From Lachnospiraceae bacterium UBA7160 (GTDB lineage Bacteria; Bacillota; Clostridia; Lachnospirales; Lachnospiraceae), in contig DKWE01000067.1 in NCBI GenBank assembly GCA_002491565.1, forward strand, positions 1 through 27,134: 27,134 nt of DNA. The letters are read 5' to 3'. Both the position numbers and the translations under genes were made by a program. Below, in pieces: positions 15,490 to 23,230 of the stretch; positions within the stretch are counted from its first letter, which is position 1; each line of letters opens with the position of its first letter. The notes below the pieces were generated by a model that made no database searches, had not been told where the DNA came from, and worked only from the letters and a program-made list of their open reading frames with translations.

Positions 15490-15581
15490 GAGACGGTTGG
15501 ACTGCCTGCAGGCCAATCCGGATCTGCCTTAGAAATGACTTCGTAGAATATTATGATGCAAGCGATCCGGTCAGAAAATAA

Positions 15582-15625
15582 CCCGGAGGATAACAGGAAA
15601 GACGGGATCCTCCGGGCATACTTTT
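15582..15625 (+). terminator. Terminator of the helicase gene
   Basis: CCCGGAGGAT (15582-15591) and ATCCTCCGGG (15607-15616) form a perfect 10-bp stem, followed by CATACTTTTCT. The gap 15490-15714 otherwise shows only a small GCCTGCAGGC palindrome. Confidence 0.75.
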
Positions 15626-15714
15626 CTGTGTAAGGGATGCCTGAACTGCAATGCCTGCAGCTATCCGGCTGTATTTCCCCCGGCGGTGGCTGCCGGACTG
15701 TAACGGTGTGTGAC

Positions 15715-16077
15715 TTACAGTTCTTCGTCCTCGCCATCCTCCCCGGCAACCATTTCATCATATTCCTGGCTGTCGAGCCACTCGTCAAAGCCGTCGGAAG
15801 CCGCCTCGTATTCGTCGTCATCTTCGATATTTTCCAATACCGGGATGTCATTTTCTGTGTGGAAGCGGTAGAGGTACACCTCTCCATCCTCATTAATACC
15901 CTGTTCATTCAGCGGAAGGAGGGCAATGTATTCGTGGCCAGCTGCTTCATAAATGGTGAGAATGGAGCACTCTACCGTCTCGTCATTGTCCAGTGTCAGT
16001 GAAATCGTGGTTTTTCTGCAGTCCTCTGTAAAGCCGCAGGTCTCGCAGCTCCCGCTGCAGGATTCAAAATCGCTCAT
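15715..16077 (-). CDS. DUF1292 domain protein with N-terminal cysteine cluster
   Basis: A 120-residue acidic protein of the DUF1292/YrzB family, function unknown. The domain spans about 22-85: ISLTLDNDETVECSILTIYE, then YIALLPLNE, then GEVYLYRF. The first 20 residues contain Cys7, Cys11, Cys14 and Cys20, a possible zinc site not typical of the short family members. The C-terminal tail is highly acidic (EDGEDEEL). Start ATG at 16077 (minus) is preceded by AGAGAGG; the frame reaches back 13 more residues without a ribosome site. It is divergent from exonuclease III. Confidence 0.88.
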   Translation of the reverse strand: MSDFESCSGSCETCGFTEDCRKTTISLTLDNDETVECSILTIYEAAGHEYIALLPLNEQGINEDGEVYLYRFHTENDIPVLENIEDDDEYEAASDGFDEWLDSQEYDEMVAGEDGEDEEL

Positions 16078-16137
16078 TTGTTTTACCTCTCTTAGAATTC
16101 GAATAGTCCGCGGCAAACAGCAGCCGCATACGCTTCT

Positions 16138-16166
16138 ACTTTAGCAGAAAGAGCGAGAGTATGCAA
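16138..16166 (-). promoter_or_regulatory. Promoter of the DUF1292 gene
   Basis: On the minus strand TTGCAT (16166-16161), 17-bp spacer and TAAAGT (16143-16138), with TGC directly before the -10. An A/T-rich tract at 16169-16190 lies between it and the divergent exoA promoter and could serve as an UP element. Confidence 0.65.
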
Positions 16167-16212
16167 CCGAAAATAAAAAAATAAAATAATCATGGGAAAA
16201 TGTCAGAAAAGA

Positions 16213-16221
16213 TGCTATACT
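16213..16221 (+). promoter_or_regulatory. Extended -10 promoter of exonuclease III gene
   Basis: TGCTATACT, an extended -10 with TATACT at 16216-16221. The -35 is poor. It lies 32 bases ahead of the ATG. Confidence 0.5.
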
Positions 16222-16253
16222 GGTAAGCAATAAACAACGACAGGAGAATTGTG

Positions 16254-17012
16254 ATGAAATTGATATCGTGGAATGTGAATGGGCTGCGCGCCTGCGTGCA
16301 GAAGGGATTCCTGGATTATTTCCGTGAAAGCGACGCGGATCTGTTCTGCATTCAGGAGAGTAAGCTGCAGGAGGGACAGATCGAGCTGGATCTGCCCGGG
16401 TATCATCAATACTGGAATTACGCAAAGAAAAAGGGGTATTCTGGCACTGCCATTTTTGCAAAACGGGAGCCGCAGGCGGTGACATATGGGATCGGGATAG
16501 AGGAACACGACCAGGAGGGCCGTGTCATCACTCTGGAGTATGAGACTTTCTATATGGTGACGGTGTACACGCCGAATTCTCAGAATGAGCTGGCGAGGCT
16601 CGCGTACCGCATGGAATGGGAGGATGCGTTTTTTGCGTATCTGAAAAAATTGGAAGAGAAGAAACCAGTGATCTTCTGCGGAGACTTGAATGTGGCGCAC
16701 AGGGAGATCGACCTGAAGAATCCAAAGACAAACCGGAACAATGCCGGCTTCACAGACGAGGAGCGTGCCAAGTTCACACAGTTGACCGAGCAGGGATTTG
16801 TGGATACGTACCGTTATTTTTATCCGGATCAGGAAGGCGTTTACAGCTGGTGGTCTTACCGTTTCCGCGCGCGGGAGAAGAATGCAGGGTGGCGGATTGA
16901 CTATTTCCTGGTCTCGGAGTGCCTGAAGGACCGTCTTCAGGACGCGAAGATTCATACAGAGATCTTCGGTTCTGATCACTGTCCGGTGGAGCTGGATATC
17001 GATTTATCATGA
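16254..17012 (+). CDS. xth: Exodeoxyribonuclease III (AP endonuclease)
   Basis: Mg-dependent base-excision-repair nuclease of the ExoIII/APE1 family that cuts at abasic sites and degrades 3' ends. The 252 residues carry SWNVNGLR (metal-binding Asn), CIQESKLQ (metal-binding Glu), VYTPNS, CGDLNVAH and the terminal SDHCPVEL with the catalytic His. These cover the full active site. ATG 16254 is 7 bases after AGGAG; GTG 16251 is too close. It is monocistronic as far as can be seen and divergent from the DUF1292 gene. The symbol exoA is also used in Firmicutes. Confidence 0.95.
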   Translation: MKLISWNVNGLRACVQKGFLDYFRESDADLFCIQESKLQEGQIELDLPGYHQYWNYAKKKGYSGTAIFAKREPQAVTYGIGIEEHDQEGRVITLEYETFYMVTVYTPNSQNELARLAYRMEWEDAFFAYLKKLEEKKPVIFCGDLNVAHREIDLKNPKTNRNNAGFTDEERAKFTQLTEQGFVDTYRYFYPDQEGVYSWWSYRFRAREKNAGWRIDYFLVSECLKDRLQDAKIHTEIFGSDHCPVELDIDLS

Positions 17013-17145
17013 GAGTGCATCCAATGAGAAAGAATGCTTCGCGAGAAAACTAACATGACAGATTAACGACGCAAGAAAGACGGCATATATGCCTGCAGGA
17101 AACAGGATGGAGAACGATCACAGGAGAGAAGGGAGGAGCGATATA

Positions 17146-19173
17146 TTGACGGAAGAGAAGTGGAAAGTGACAGCAGGGCTTAGCACGCGGCCCGGTGCGG
17201 TGGCAGAGCGGGACGGCGTGAGTTTTGGATATTATGCTTCCGGGGAAGGAGTACCTTCAGTTATACTATATAAGAAGGGAACAGAGGAGATCGCGGCAGA
17301 GCTTCCGTTCCCCGATGCGTGTGCGGCAGGTGGCTTTTACCATATGAAGGTAAAGCTCCGCCCGGCATCGTATGAGTATAATTTCCGGGATGGGGGAAGA
17401 ATCGTGACAGATCCGTATGCCCGGCTGATTGTGGGACGAGGTGCCTTTGGCAGTCCGCCGCCGGAGTCAGAGCATGGGATCCGGGGCGGATTTCTGCATA
17501 AGCCGTATGACTGGGAGGGTGATGTACATCCGGACCTTCCTTATTCCGATGCAGTGATGTACCATCTGCATGTCCGTGGCTTTACGAAGCAGAAAAATTC
17601 CGGCGTGAGGAAAAAGGGGACCTTTGCCGGAATCAGAGAAAAGCTGCCCTACCTGAAAGCGCTGGGGGTGAATCAGCTGAAGCTGATGCCTGCGTACGAG
17701 TTTGCGGAAGTGACGGTCGCAGCCGCGCGGACAGGCGCAAGGGCGCCGCAGAGCCAAAGCGAGGCGACAGCGCACGCTGCGGATCTTCCTGGCGGACAGA
17801 TGCGTATGAATTACTGGGGCTATGGAGCCGGATATTATTTTGCGCCGAAGGCTTCTTATGCGGCGGGTGCGGATGTGGATACCGAGGTAAAGGATCTGGT
17901 CAAAGCCGCACATAAGCTCGGCATGGAAGTGCTGATGGAGTTTTGCTTTACGGAGGATGCGGATATTCTGATGATCGGGGAATGTCTGAATTTCTGGGCG
18001 GAGGAGTACCACATCGACGGGTTCTCGGTGATCGCGCGCGACGGGATCGCAGCAGAGCTTGCGCGGCTCCCGCTGTTTCATCGCATCAAGCTGATCTGCG
18101 GCTGGTATCCGGAGCAGACAGTCCGGGAAAACGCCAGGAGGGTGGCTATGAAACGTTCGGCTGAGTCCAAGACAGGGATGGCGGCGGACAGGTCCCAATC
18201 CGGAGCACCGGCAGATCTGCAGCGTGCAGCGGCGGGACAGAGGACGGCGGCTCCAGCGCGGCTTGCAGAGTCAAATGACGGATTCCTCGTAGACTGCCGC
18301 CGGCTGCTGAAGGCCGATGAGGACAGTCTTGGCAATTTCGCCGGGCGCGTGCGGCGGAATCCGGAAGGCTGTGCAGTGATCAACTATGTCACAAACCACG
18401 ACGGATTTACGCTTGCAGATCTGGTTGCCTACGAGCATAAGCAGAATGCGGCGAATCAGGAACAGGGGCGTGACGGCTCTGATTACAATTTTAGCTGGAA
18501 TTGCGGCGTGGAGGGTCCGACGAAAAAGCGCGAGATTTTGCGGCTTCGGATGCAGCAGAGGAAAAATGCGCTTGCGATGCTGCTCTTTGCACAGGGCACG
18601 CCGATGCTTCTTGCGGGGGATGAATTTGGCAACTCACAGCTGGGAAATAACAATCCATATTGCCATGACAGCGAGCTTTCGTGGCTGGACTGGAGCCAGG
18701 CGCGCAGCAACCGGGAGCTGACCGAGTTTGTGCGCAGCGCGGTTGCGTATCGGAAAGCACATAAGGTGCTGCACCAGGAGCGTGAATTGCAGTGTGCGGA
18801 CAGCCGTGCAGACGGATGTCCGGATTTGTCCTATCATGGAGAACGCGCCTGGTATTGCGAGTTTGACCGCCTGAACCGACACATGGGCTGCCTGTATTCC
18901 GCAAGCTATGCAGGGGAGACCGGCTATCTGTACATCGCTTACAATCTATACTGGACCGGACAGGAACTGGCGCTTCCGCTGCTTTCAGGGCAGCAGGGCT
19001 GGTATAAGGTGATGGACACCTCGCAGCGGCAGAGTTTTCTGGACACACCAGAGGAACTGGGGCGCGTGAAATCTTTCCGCGTGCCGCCGCGCACGATTCT
19101 GATATTGGAAGGCAGAGAACATGAAAGTAGCAAAGAAGCTGATCACATGGCGAAAGATAAAAGGACATTTTGA
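17146..19173 (+). CDS. GH13 debranching-enzyme-like protein, probably catalytically inactive
   Basis: Resembles isoamylase/GlgX glycogen debranching enzymes: an N-terminal CBM48-like domain (about 10-95), a TIM-barrel (about 135-510) and a C-terminal beta domain. The strand IV site is classic, YVTNHDGFTLADL (414-426), and so is GTPMLLAGDEFG (484-495). The other sites are degraded. Region I reads EVLMEFCFTED where DVVFNHT is expected. Region II reads IDGFSVIA instead of VDGFRFDLA, losing the nucleophile Asp. Region III reads KLICGW instead of KLIAEAW, losing the acid/base Glu. The loop between regions I and II is about 60 residues short, and two Ala-rich insertions occur (191-219, 333-377). 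I use TTG 17146 because GGGAGG lies 9 bases upstream; ATG 17089 is also possible. Likely roles are glycogen binding or partnering an active enzyme (inference). Confidence 0.82.
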   Translation: MTEEKWKVTAGLSTRPGAVAERDGVSFGYYASGEGVPSVILYKKGTEEIAAELPFPDACAAGGFYHMKVKLRPASYEYNFRDGGRIVTDPYARLIVGRGAFGSPPPESEHGIRGGFLHKPYDWEGDVHPDLPYSDAVMYHLHVRGFTKQKNSGVRKKGTFAGIREKLPYLKALGVNQLKLMPAYEFAEVTVAAARTGARAPQSQSEATAHAADLPGGQMRMNYWGYGAGYYFAPKASYAAGADVDTEVKDLVKAAHKLGMEVLMEFCFTEDADILMIGECLNFWAEEYHIDGFSVIARDGIAAELARLPLFHRIKLICGWYPEQTVRENARRVAMKRSAESKTGMAADRSQSGAPADLQRAAAGQRTAAPARLAESNDGFLVDCRRLLKADEDSLGNFAGRVRRNPEGCAVINYVTNHDGFTLADLVAYEHKQNAANQEQGRDGSDYNFSWNCGVEGPTKKREILRLRMQQRKNALAMLLFAQGTPMLLAGDEFGNSQLGNNNPYCHDSELSWLDWSQARSNRELTEFVRSAVAYRKAHKVLHQERELQCADSRADGCPDLSYHGERAWYCEFDRLNRHMGCLYSASYAGETGYLYIAYNLYWTGQELALPLLSGQQGWYKVMDTSQRQSFLDTPEELGRVKSFRVPPRTILILEGREHESSKEADHMAKDKRTF

Positions 19174-19711
19174 GACAATCACAGCGCATAAGGTGCTTGT
19201 GATGCGGCACTGCTTCCGCATCGGACTGTACCGGCAGGGCCTGATGCATGACCTGTCAAAGTATATGCCGGCAGAGTTTCTGATGGGTTGCCAGTACTTC
19301 GAGGATGGAAAAAGCAGCCCGAATAACGGGGAACGCAAAGCGAATGGATATTCGCAGGCATGGATGCACCACAAAGGGCGCAACCGCCATCATCTGGAAT
19401 ACTGGCAGGATTACGTGTTGCAGCCGAAGGACCCGAAGCATCCGATGGAACCGGTCCAAATGCCGCGCAGGTATGTTGCGGAGATGCTGATGGACCGCAT
19501 TTCGGCGTCGAAAAATTACAACAGGGAGCAGTATACCAGGCATGACCCGCTGACCTATTACGAGCATGGCAAAGCACAGTATCTGCTGCATCCGCAGACA
19601 GCGCGCGAGCTGCACGGGATGCTCCGGATTCTCGACCAGAGAGGCGAGAAGGCGCTTATGCATTTTGTAAAAGACAAGTATTTAAAGGGATATCCGATCA
19701 GAAAGGGATAA
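19121..19711 (+). CDS. DUF5662 family protein
   Basis: A 196-residue protein that I assign to the DUF5662 family, function unknown. The conserved core is LYRQGLMHDLSKYMPAEF (37-54) followed by AWMHHKGRNRHHLEYW (80-95) and the motif MPRRYVAEMLMDRISASKNY. His23, His43-Asp44, His83-His84 and His90-His91 form an HD-like cluster that could bind metal (inference). The start overlaps the end of the GH13 gene by 53 bases in another frame, so the two are probably translated from one message. Start ATG 19121 has GGAAGGCAG upstream. Confidence 0.8.
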   Translation: MKVAKKLITWRKIKGHFETITAHKVLVMRHCFRIGLYRQGLMHDLSKYMPAEFLMGCQYFEDGKSSPNNGERKANGYSQAWMHHKGRNRHHLEYWQDYVLQPKDPKHPMEPVQMPRRYVAEMLMDRISASKNYNREQYTRHDPLTYYEHGKAQYLLHPQTARELHGMLRILDQRGEKALMHFVKDKYLKGYPIRKG

Positions 19712-19750
19712 TCGTTAGAGTTCGGCGACCTGGCTTCCTCATCTTTTGGC

Positions 19751-19812
19751 GGGTCAGAAGGTCATTCATCCACTTACTTGCAAGCACGGCGTGGGTGCTG
19801 GCCTTTTGACCC
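19751..19812. repeat. Inverted repeat between convergent genes
   Basis: GGGTCAGAAGG (19751-19761) and CCTTTTGACCC (19802-19812) pair with one mismatch; AGCAC/GTGCT can form an inner hairpin. It sits between the converging DUF5662 and luxS genes and could limit read-through, but has no T-run on either side. Confidence 0.5.
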
Positions 19813-19838
19813 TGGTATCCTACCGTGACCGGCCTTTG

Positions 19839-20318
19839 TTATTCCGGATAGTTCAGACGCTCCTGCGTGATATGCCCCAGCACCTCGCGAAGATACCGGT
19901 CTGCGAGATAATTCGCCATCGGCAGATTCATATCCAGATAATTGCCGCAGTCCTTCGGACTTGCCCCGGGCACTTCGCCGCGGAAGTCACGGATAAATGT
20001 AAATAATTCCTTCATGAGCGGCACAAGCTCCTCAGAACAGTAATCTCCTGCCAGGACCAGATAAAACCCGGTCCGGCATCCCATCGGCCCGAAATAGACG
20101 GTTTTTTCTTTGTAGACGGGATGATTTCTTAAAAAGGTGGCTCCCAGGTGCTCGATCGTATGCACCTCCGCCGTGTTCATTACAGGCTCCTGATTCGGCT
20201 GCGTCATCCGGATATCAAAGGTCGTAAGCACCTCCGCTCCCACATGGTCCTTCCGCGATACATACAGCCCCGGCAGCAGCCGGATATGATCTACTGTAAA
20301 ACTGGCAATCTTTTCCAT
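19839..20318 (-). CDS. luxS: S-ribosylhomocysteine lyase LuxS
   Basis: Cleaves S-ribosylhomocysteine to homocysteine and the autoinducer-2 precursor DPD, in the activated methyl cycle. The 159 residues are the full family length. Metal ligands His53 and His57 lie in HTIEHLGATF with Glu56 between, and Cys124 lies in GASPKDCGNY. Catalytic Cys81 is in GPMGCRTGFY. The start has AAAGGAAG upstream. It is the only minus-strand gene here apart from DUF1292 and is preceded by an unusually long leader. Confidence 0.97.
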   Translation of the reverse strand: MEKIASFTVDHIRLLPGLYVSRKDHVGAEVLTTFDIRMTQPNQEPVMNTAEVHTIEHLGATFLRNHPVYKEKTVYFGPMGCRTGFYLVLAGDYCSEELVPLMKELFTFIRDFRGEVPGASPKDCGNYLDMNLPMANYLADRYLREVLGHITQERLNYPE

Positions 20319-20522
20319 AGCTCATTCTTCCTTTCCAGTAATTTTAATCTGTCGCGTTATGATTCACGGCCCTGTTGGCTCAATCTCCTGTCATTTCGTC
20401 AACCAGCATCCTCCTGCCTGGAGTGTCTTTGATAAGGCTCTATAGGGGTGTCCGCCTCAAGGTATTTATGAGGGGATGATGCGTTCGGACGCCGCTAACT
20501 GAAAGATGGGAATGCGTGAATC
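20319..20522 (-). ncRNA. Structured 5' leader of luxS, candidate cis-regulatory RNA
   Basis: About 204 bases separate the luxS promoter from its start codon. The leader contains an 8-bp stem with one wobble pair (20447-20454 with 20486-20493), an inner 5-bp stem (20455-20459 with 20469-20473), and a small CTCC/GGAG hairpin (20411-20423). A segment beginning CTTATCAA faintly recalls the start of SAM-I riboswitches, but the SAM-I core is absent. This is the only gap over 300 bases besides 1728-2066. It may be a regulatory RNA for the methyl cycle (inference). Confidence 0.35.
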
Positions 20523-20528
20523 GTGACA

Positions 20529-20557
20529 ATAGTACCATAATCGAAAATTTCCGACAA
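20529..20557 (-). promoter_or_regulatory. luxS promoter
   Basis: On the minus strand TTGTCG (20557-20552), a 17-bp spacer and TACTAT (20534-20529). Its -35 is 8 bp from the -35 of the divergent amidase promoter. Confidence 0.6.
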
Positions 20558-20565
20558 GTTCTCTC

Positions 20566-20594
20566 TTGCCTTTTAAAAAAACATATGCTATTCT
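20566..20594 (+). promoter_or_regulatory. Amidase promoter
   Basis: TTGCCT (20566-20571), a 17-bp spacer and TATTCT (20589-20594), with TGC before the -10. Confidence 0.6.
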
Positions 20595-20645
20595 GTAAAA
20601 AAATCGTAACAATTTAGAAGACAACTAGAAGAGGGGTAGGAGAAA

Positions 20646-22418
20646 ATGAAAAGAAAAGTACAATTGTTACTCGCGTGCGTGATGCTCCTGTTTTGCTGCT
20701 GTGTTTCGTCGCAGATATTGCCGTCCGGCACGGTGAAAGCAGCGAAGCAGAAGCTCACAGGCTGGCAGAAGGATGGGGAGTATTACCGGTACTACAGCAA
20801 AGCCGGTAAGATGTACACAGGCTGGAAAACGGTTGGGGGAAAGCGCTATTATTTCCGGAAAAAGTCTTCGGAGCGCGGCCCCAAAGGCGCCCGTGTGACT
20901 GGCCTTGCTGCGATTGGCAAAAGGACCTTCCTGTTTTCGGAGACCGGGGAGCTGCAGACCGGGTGGAAGCAGATCGGAGATAAGATTTACTATTTCGCGC
21001 CGTCTGGAAAAGCAGGTAAAATCGGAGCAATGTATACCGGGATGCATCAGATCGGGGTGGAGCGCTTTTTATTCCAGCCGGATGGCACGCTGACCACGGG
21101 CTGGCAGACGATCGGTGGAAATAAATACTATTTCAGTACGAGTAAGGTGCTTGGCACACGCGGACGGCTTTTGACCAATGGATGGTGGAAGCTCTTTGGG
21201 TATTATTATTATTTTACCGCAGATGGCGTACTGAAGACCAATTGCTGGATTGACGATACCTATTATGTCAATGAGAAAGGACGCCGTGTGAAGAGTACGA
21301 TCACGCCGGACGGATATATCGTAGATGCCGATGGTGTGCGAAAGTCGGTTGCGAACGGCTGGGTCAAGGCCAGTAATAAATTCTACTATTATAATCACGG
21401 GAAAAAGCTGACTGGCTGGCAAACCATTAATAATAAGCGCTACTATTTCTCCGCAGCCGGGGTACGACAGACCGGCTGGCAGACAATCAGCGGCAAGAAC
21501 TATTACTTTAACTCTAAGGGAGTTATGAAAAAGGGATGGCTGACTCTTAACGGGAAGAAGTATTTCCTGAAAAAAGGAGTGCTGGTATATGGATGGCAGA
21601 CCATCAACAGTAAGCGGTACTATTTTGATACGGACGGCGTGATGCAGAGCGGCTGGATTCAGATTAATGGGGATAAATATTATCTGAAGGATGGCATCAT
21701 GCAGACTGGCTGGCAAATTATCAGCGACAAGCGCTATTATCTCGGAACAGATGGGAAAATGGCGGTCAACACGGTGATTGATGGCTATGAAATCGATGCG
21801 AATGGCGTTGCAAAGCGGGCGGGCAATAAGGCGCATATCCTCCTGATTGCAGGACACGGGGCTGGTGATGTCGGAGCGCAGGGGACATTTGGGAAGACAA
21901 CCTATTACGAGTCCATCCTGACAAGAGAATTTTCGACGCTGATCCAGAAAAAGCTGGCTGCGCTGGGACCGGATGTGGTCGAGGCGGTCATGTATGACCA
22001 GAACTATGACTGCTATCAGGTGAATGCAGGGATAAAAGCAGGTCCGCTACCGGTCTGGACGGACTATGATTATGTGCTGGAAGTGCATTTTAATGCGACT
22101 GCACAGTCCGGCAAGGACCCGAACGGGGACGGCAAATTTAAAGGTGTCGGCATCTATGTAAATTCGGCAAAGACAAAGATTGAACTGGACCGGAGCATCG
22201 TAAATGCGGTAGGAAATACCGGGTTCCGGGTGTGGGCAAGTGGTGTAGAGCGCTCCTCGGGCCTGTTGAATGCGAAGGTTTGCCAGGCAAAGGGCGTCTC
22301 CTACGGTTTGCTTGAGACAGCATTTATAGATGACAAGGACGATATGGACTTCTATCTGAAGAACAAGGATAAGATGGCGTCGGCTGTTGCATCGGCAATT
22401 GTCAGTTTCTTTAAGTAA
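20646..22418 (+). CDS. N-acetylmuramoyl-L-alanine amidase with cell-wall-binding repeats
   Basis: Secreted peptidoglycan hydrolase of 590 residues. A signal peptide (about 1-33) has a Cys-rich hydrophobic core. Residues about 37-390 are tandem repeats of roughly 20 residues of the choline/glucan-binding type, such as TGWQTINNKRYYFSAAGV. The C-terminal Amidase_3 domain (396-590) has zinc ligands His404 (AGHGAGD), Glu422 and His481 (LEVHFNA) and catalytic Glu557 (LLETAFIDD). It cuts the bond between muramic acid and L-Ala in stem peptides. AGAGGGGTAGG precedes ATG 20646. The binding repeats may attach it to teichoic acid or other wall polymers (family knowledge). The ilvN promoter begins 7 bases after its stop. 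Confidence 0.93.
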   Translation: MKRKVQLLLACVMLLFCCCVSSQILPSGTVKAAKQKLTGWQKDGEYYRYYSKAGKMYTGWKTVGGKRYYFRKKSSERGPKGARVTGLAAIGKRTFLFSETGELQTGWKQIGDKIYYFAPSGKAGKIGAMYTGMHQIGVERFLFQPDGTLTTGWQTIGGNKYYFSTSKVLGTRGRLLTNGWWKLFGYYYYFTADGVLKTNCWIDDTYYVNEKGRRVKSTITPDGYIVDADGVRKSVANGWVKASNKFYYYNHGKKLTGWQTINNKRYYFSAAGVRQTGWQTISGKNYYFNSKGVMKKGWLTLNGKKYFLKKGVLVYGWQTINSKRYYFDTDGVMQSGWIQINGDKYYLKDGIMQTGWQIISDKRYYLGTDGKMAVNTVIDGYEIDANGVAKRAGNKAHILLIAGHGAGDVGAQGTFGKTTYYESILTREFSTLIQKKLAALGPDVVEAVMYDQNYDCYQVNAGIKAGPLPVWTDYDYVLEVHFNATAQSGKDPNGDGKFKGVGIYVNSAKTKIELDRSIVNAVGNTGFRVWASGVERSSGLLNAKVCQAKGVSYGLLETAFIDDKDDMDFYLKNKDKMASAVASAIVSFFK

Positions 22419-22424
22419 AGCGGA

Positions 22425-22453
22425 TTGACAAAGAAGGGAAACCTTGATAGAAT
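22425..22453 (+). promoter_or_regulatory. ilvN promoter
   Basis: A perfect -35 TTGACA (22425-22430), a 17-bp spacer and TAGAAT (22448-22453). The leader is only about 37 bases, so no T-box fits here. Confidence 0.75.
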
Positions 22454-22496
22454 AGCTAGAAGGTTTGAAAGAAAAGCAAAGCGGAGGCACAAGCAG

Positions 22497-22994
22497 ATGA
22501 AGAAAAGAGTATTATCCTTGCTGGTAGACAATACTTCCGGCGTTTTGAGCCGTGTGGCCGGCCTGTTCAGTCGCCGCGGCTACAATATTGACAGTCTCAC
22601 AGTTGGAGAGACTGCAGATCCGCGGTATTCCCGCATGACGGTTGTCGCGCGCGGGGACGAGCAGATTCTCGACCAGATTGTAAAGCAGCTGGCAAAGCTG
22701 ATTGACGTCGTTGATATCAAAGTGCTGGACGATGACAACAGTGTGAATCGGGAGCTCGTGCTGGTAAAGGTCCGTGCGGATGCGAAGGACCGTCAGGCTA
22801 TTATTTCCATTGCAAACGTATTCCGTGGAAATATCATTGATGTTGGCAAAGATTCCTTGATTATCGAGCTGACCGGGCAGCAGTCCAAGCTGGACGCATT
22901 TATCGAGCTGCTCGCCGGATATGAGATTCTGGAGCTTGCGCGTACCGGTATCACGGGCTTGTCGCGCGGTGCGGAGGATATCCGGTATTTGTGA
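22497..22994 (+). CDS. ilvN: Acetolactate synthase small (regulatory) subunit
   Basis: Regulatory subunit that binds valine and activates the catalytic subunit IlvB in branched-chain amino acid synthesis. The 165 residues match the standard form: an N-terminal ACT domain (about 2-75; LSLLVDNTSGVLSRVAGLFS, RRGYNIDSLTVG) and the ALS_ss C-terminal domain (about 84-158; ELVLVKVRAD, FRGNIIDVG). ATG 22497 is 9 bases after GGAGG; the frame opens at 22425 inside the promoter. The catalytic partner ilvB is not next to it, since a wall amidase lies upstream and ilvC downstream, so ilvB must be elsewhere. Also called ilvH. Confidence 0.95.
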   Translation: MKKRVLSLLVDNTSGVLSRVAGLFSRRGYNIDSLTVGETADPRYSRMTVVARGDEQILDQIVKQLAKLIDVVDIKVLDDDNSVNRELVLVKVRADAKDRQAIISIANVFRGNIIDVGKDSLIIELTGQQSKLDAFIELLAGYEILELARTGITGLSRGAEDIRYL

Positions 22995-23137
22995 TACCTG
23001 AGTCCGAAGACGGGTGTGTATGCCTTGTTTGCACAGAGGCGGATGGCTTCGCAGTGTGAAGGTAACTTTCCGGGCGGCATCCGGGATCGCAGCTGTCAGT
23101 TTATCAGAGAGATGCGGTCAGGCGTTCCGTCTGGTCT

Positions 23138-23146
23138 GCTATACAG
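23138..23146 (+). promoter_or_regulatory. Possible internal promoter ahead of ilvC
   Basis: TGCTATACA, an extended -10 without a -35, in the 236-base ilvN-ilvC gap. The ilvC gene may also be read from the ilvN promoter. No T-box or attenuator signature is seen in the gap. Confidence 0.25.
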
Positions 23147-23230
23147 GTATCTGCCGGAGAGCCTGCAATGAGCTTCGGCGGGTATGTAACATTTCATGAG
23201 TAGTTTCATAAGAAAAAGAGGAGATCAATT

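Noticed and set aside
15637..16002. 121-codon plus-strand frame opposite the DUF1292 gene
   Set aside because: The minus-strand frame has the family signature, ribosome site and promoter; the plus frame is its shadow.
20319..20522. SAM-I riboswitch in the luxS leader
   Set aside because: Only the opening CTTATCAA matches; the conserved SAM-I core and closing stem are absent.
22995..23230. T-box or peptide attenuator before ilvC, and a 61-codon frame at 23014
   Set aside because: No T-box antiterminator sequence, no terminator with T-run and no run of branched-chain codons; the 61-codon frame lacks a ribosome site and looks non-coding.
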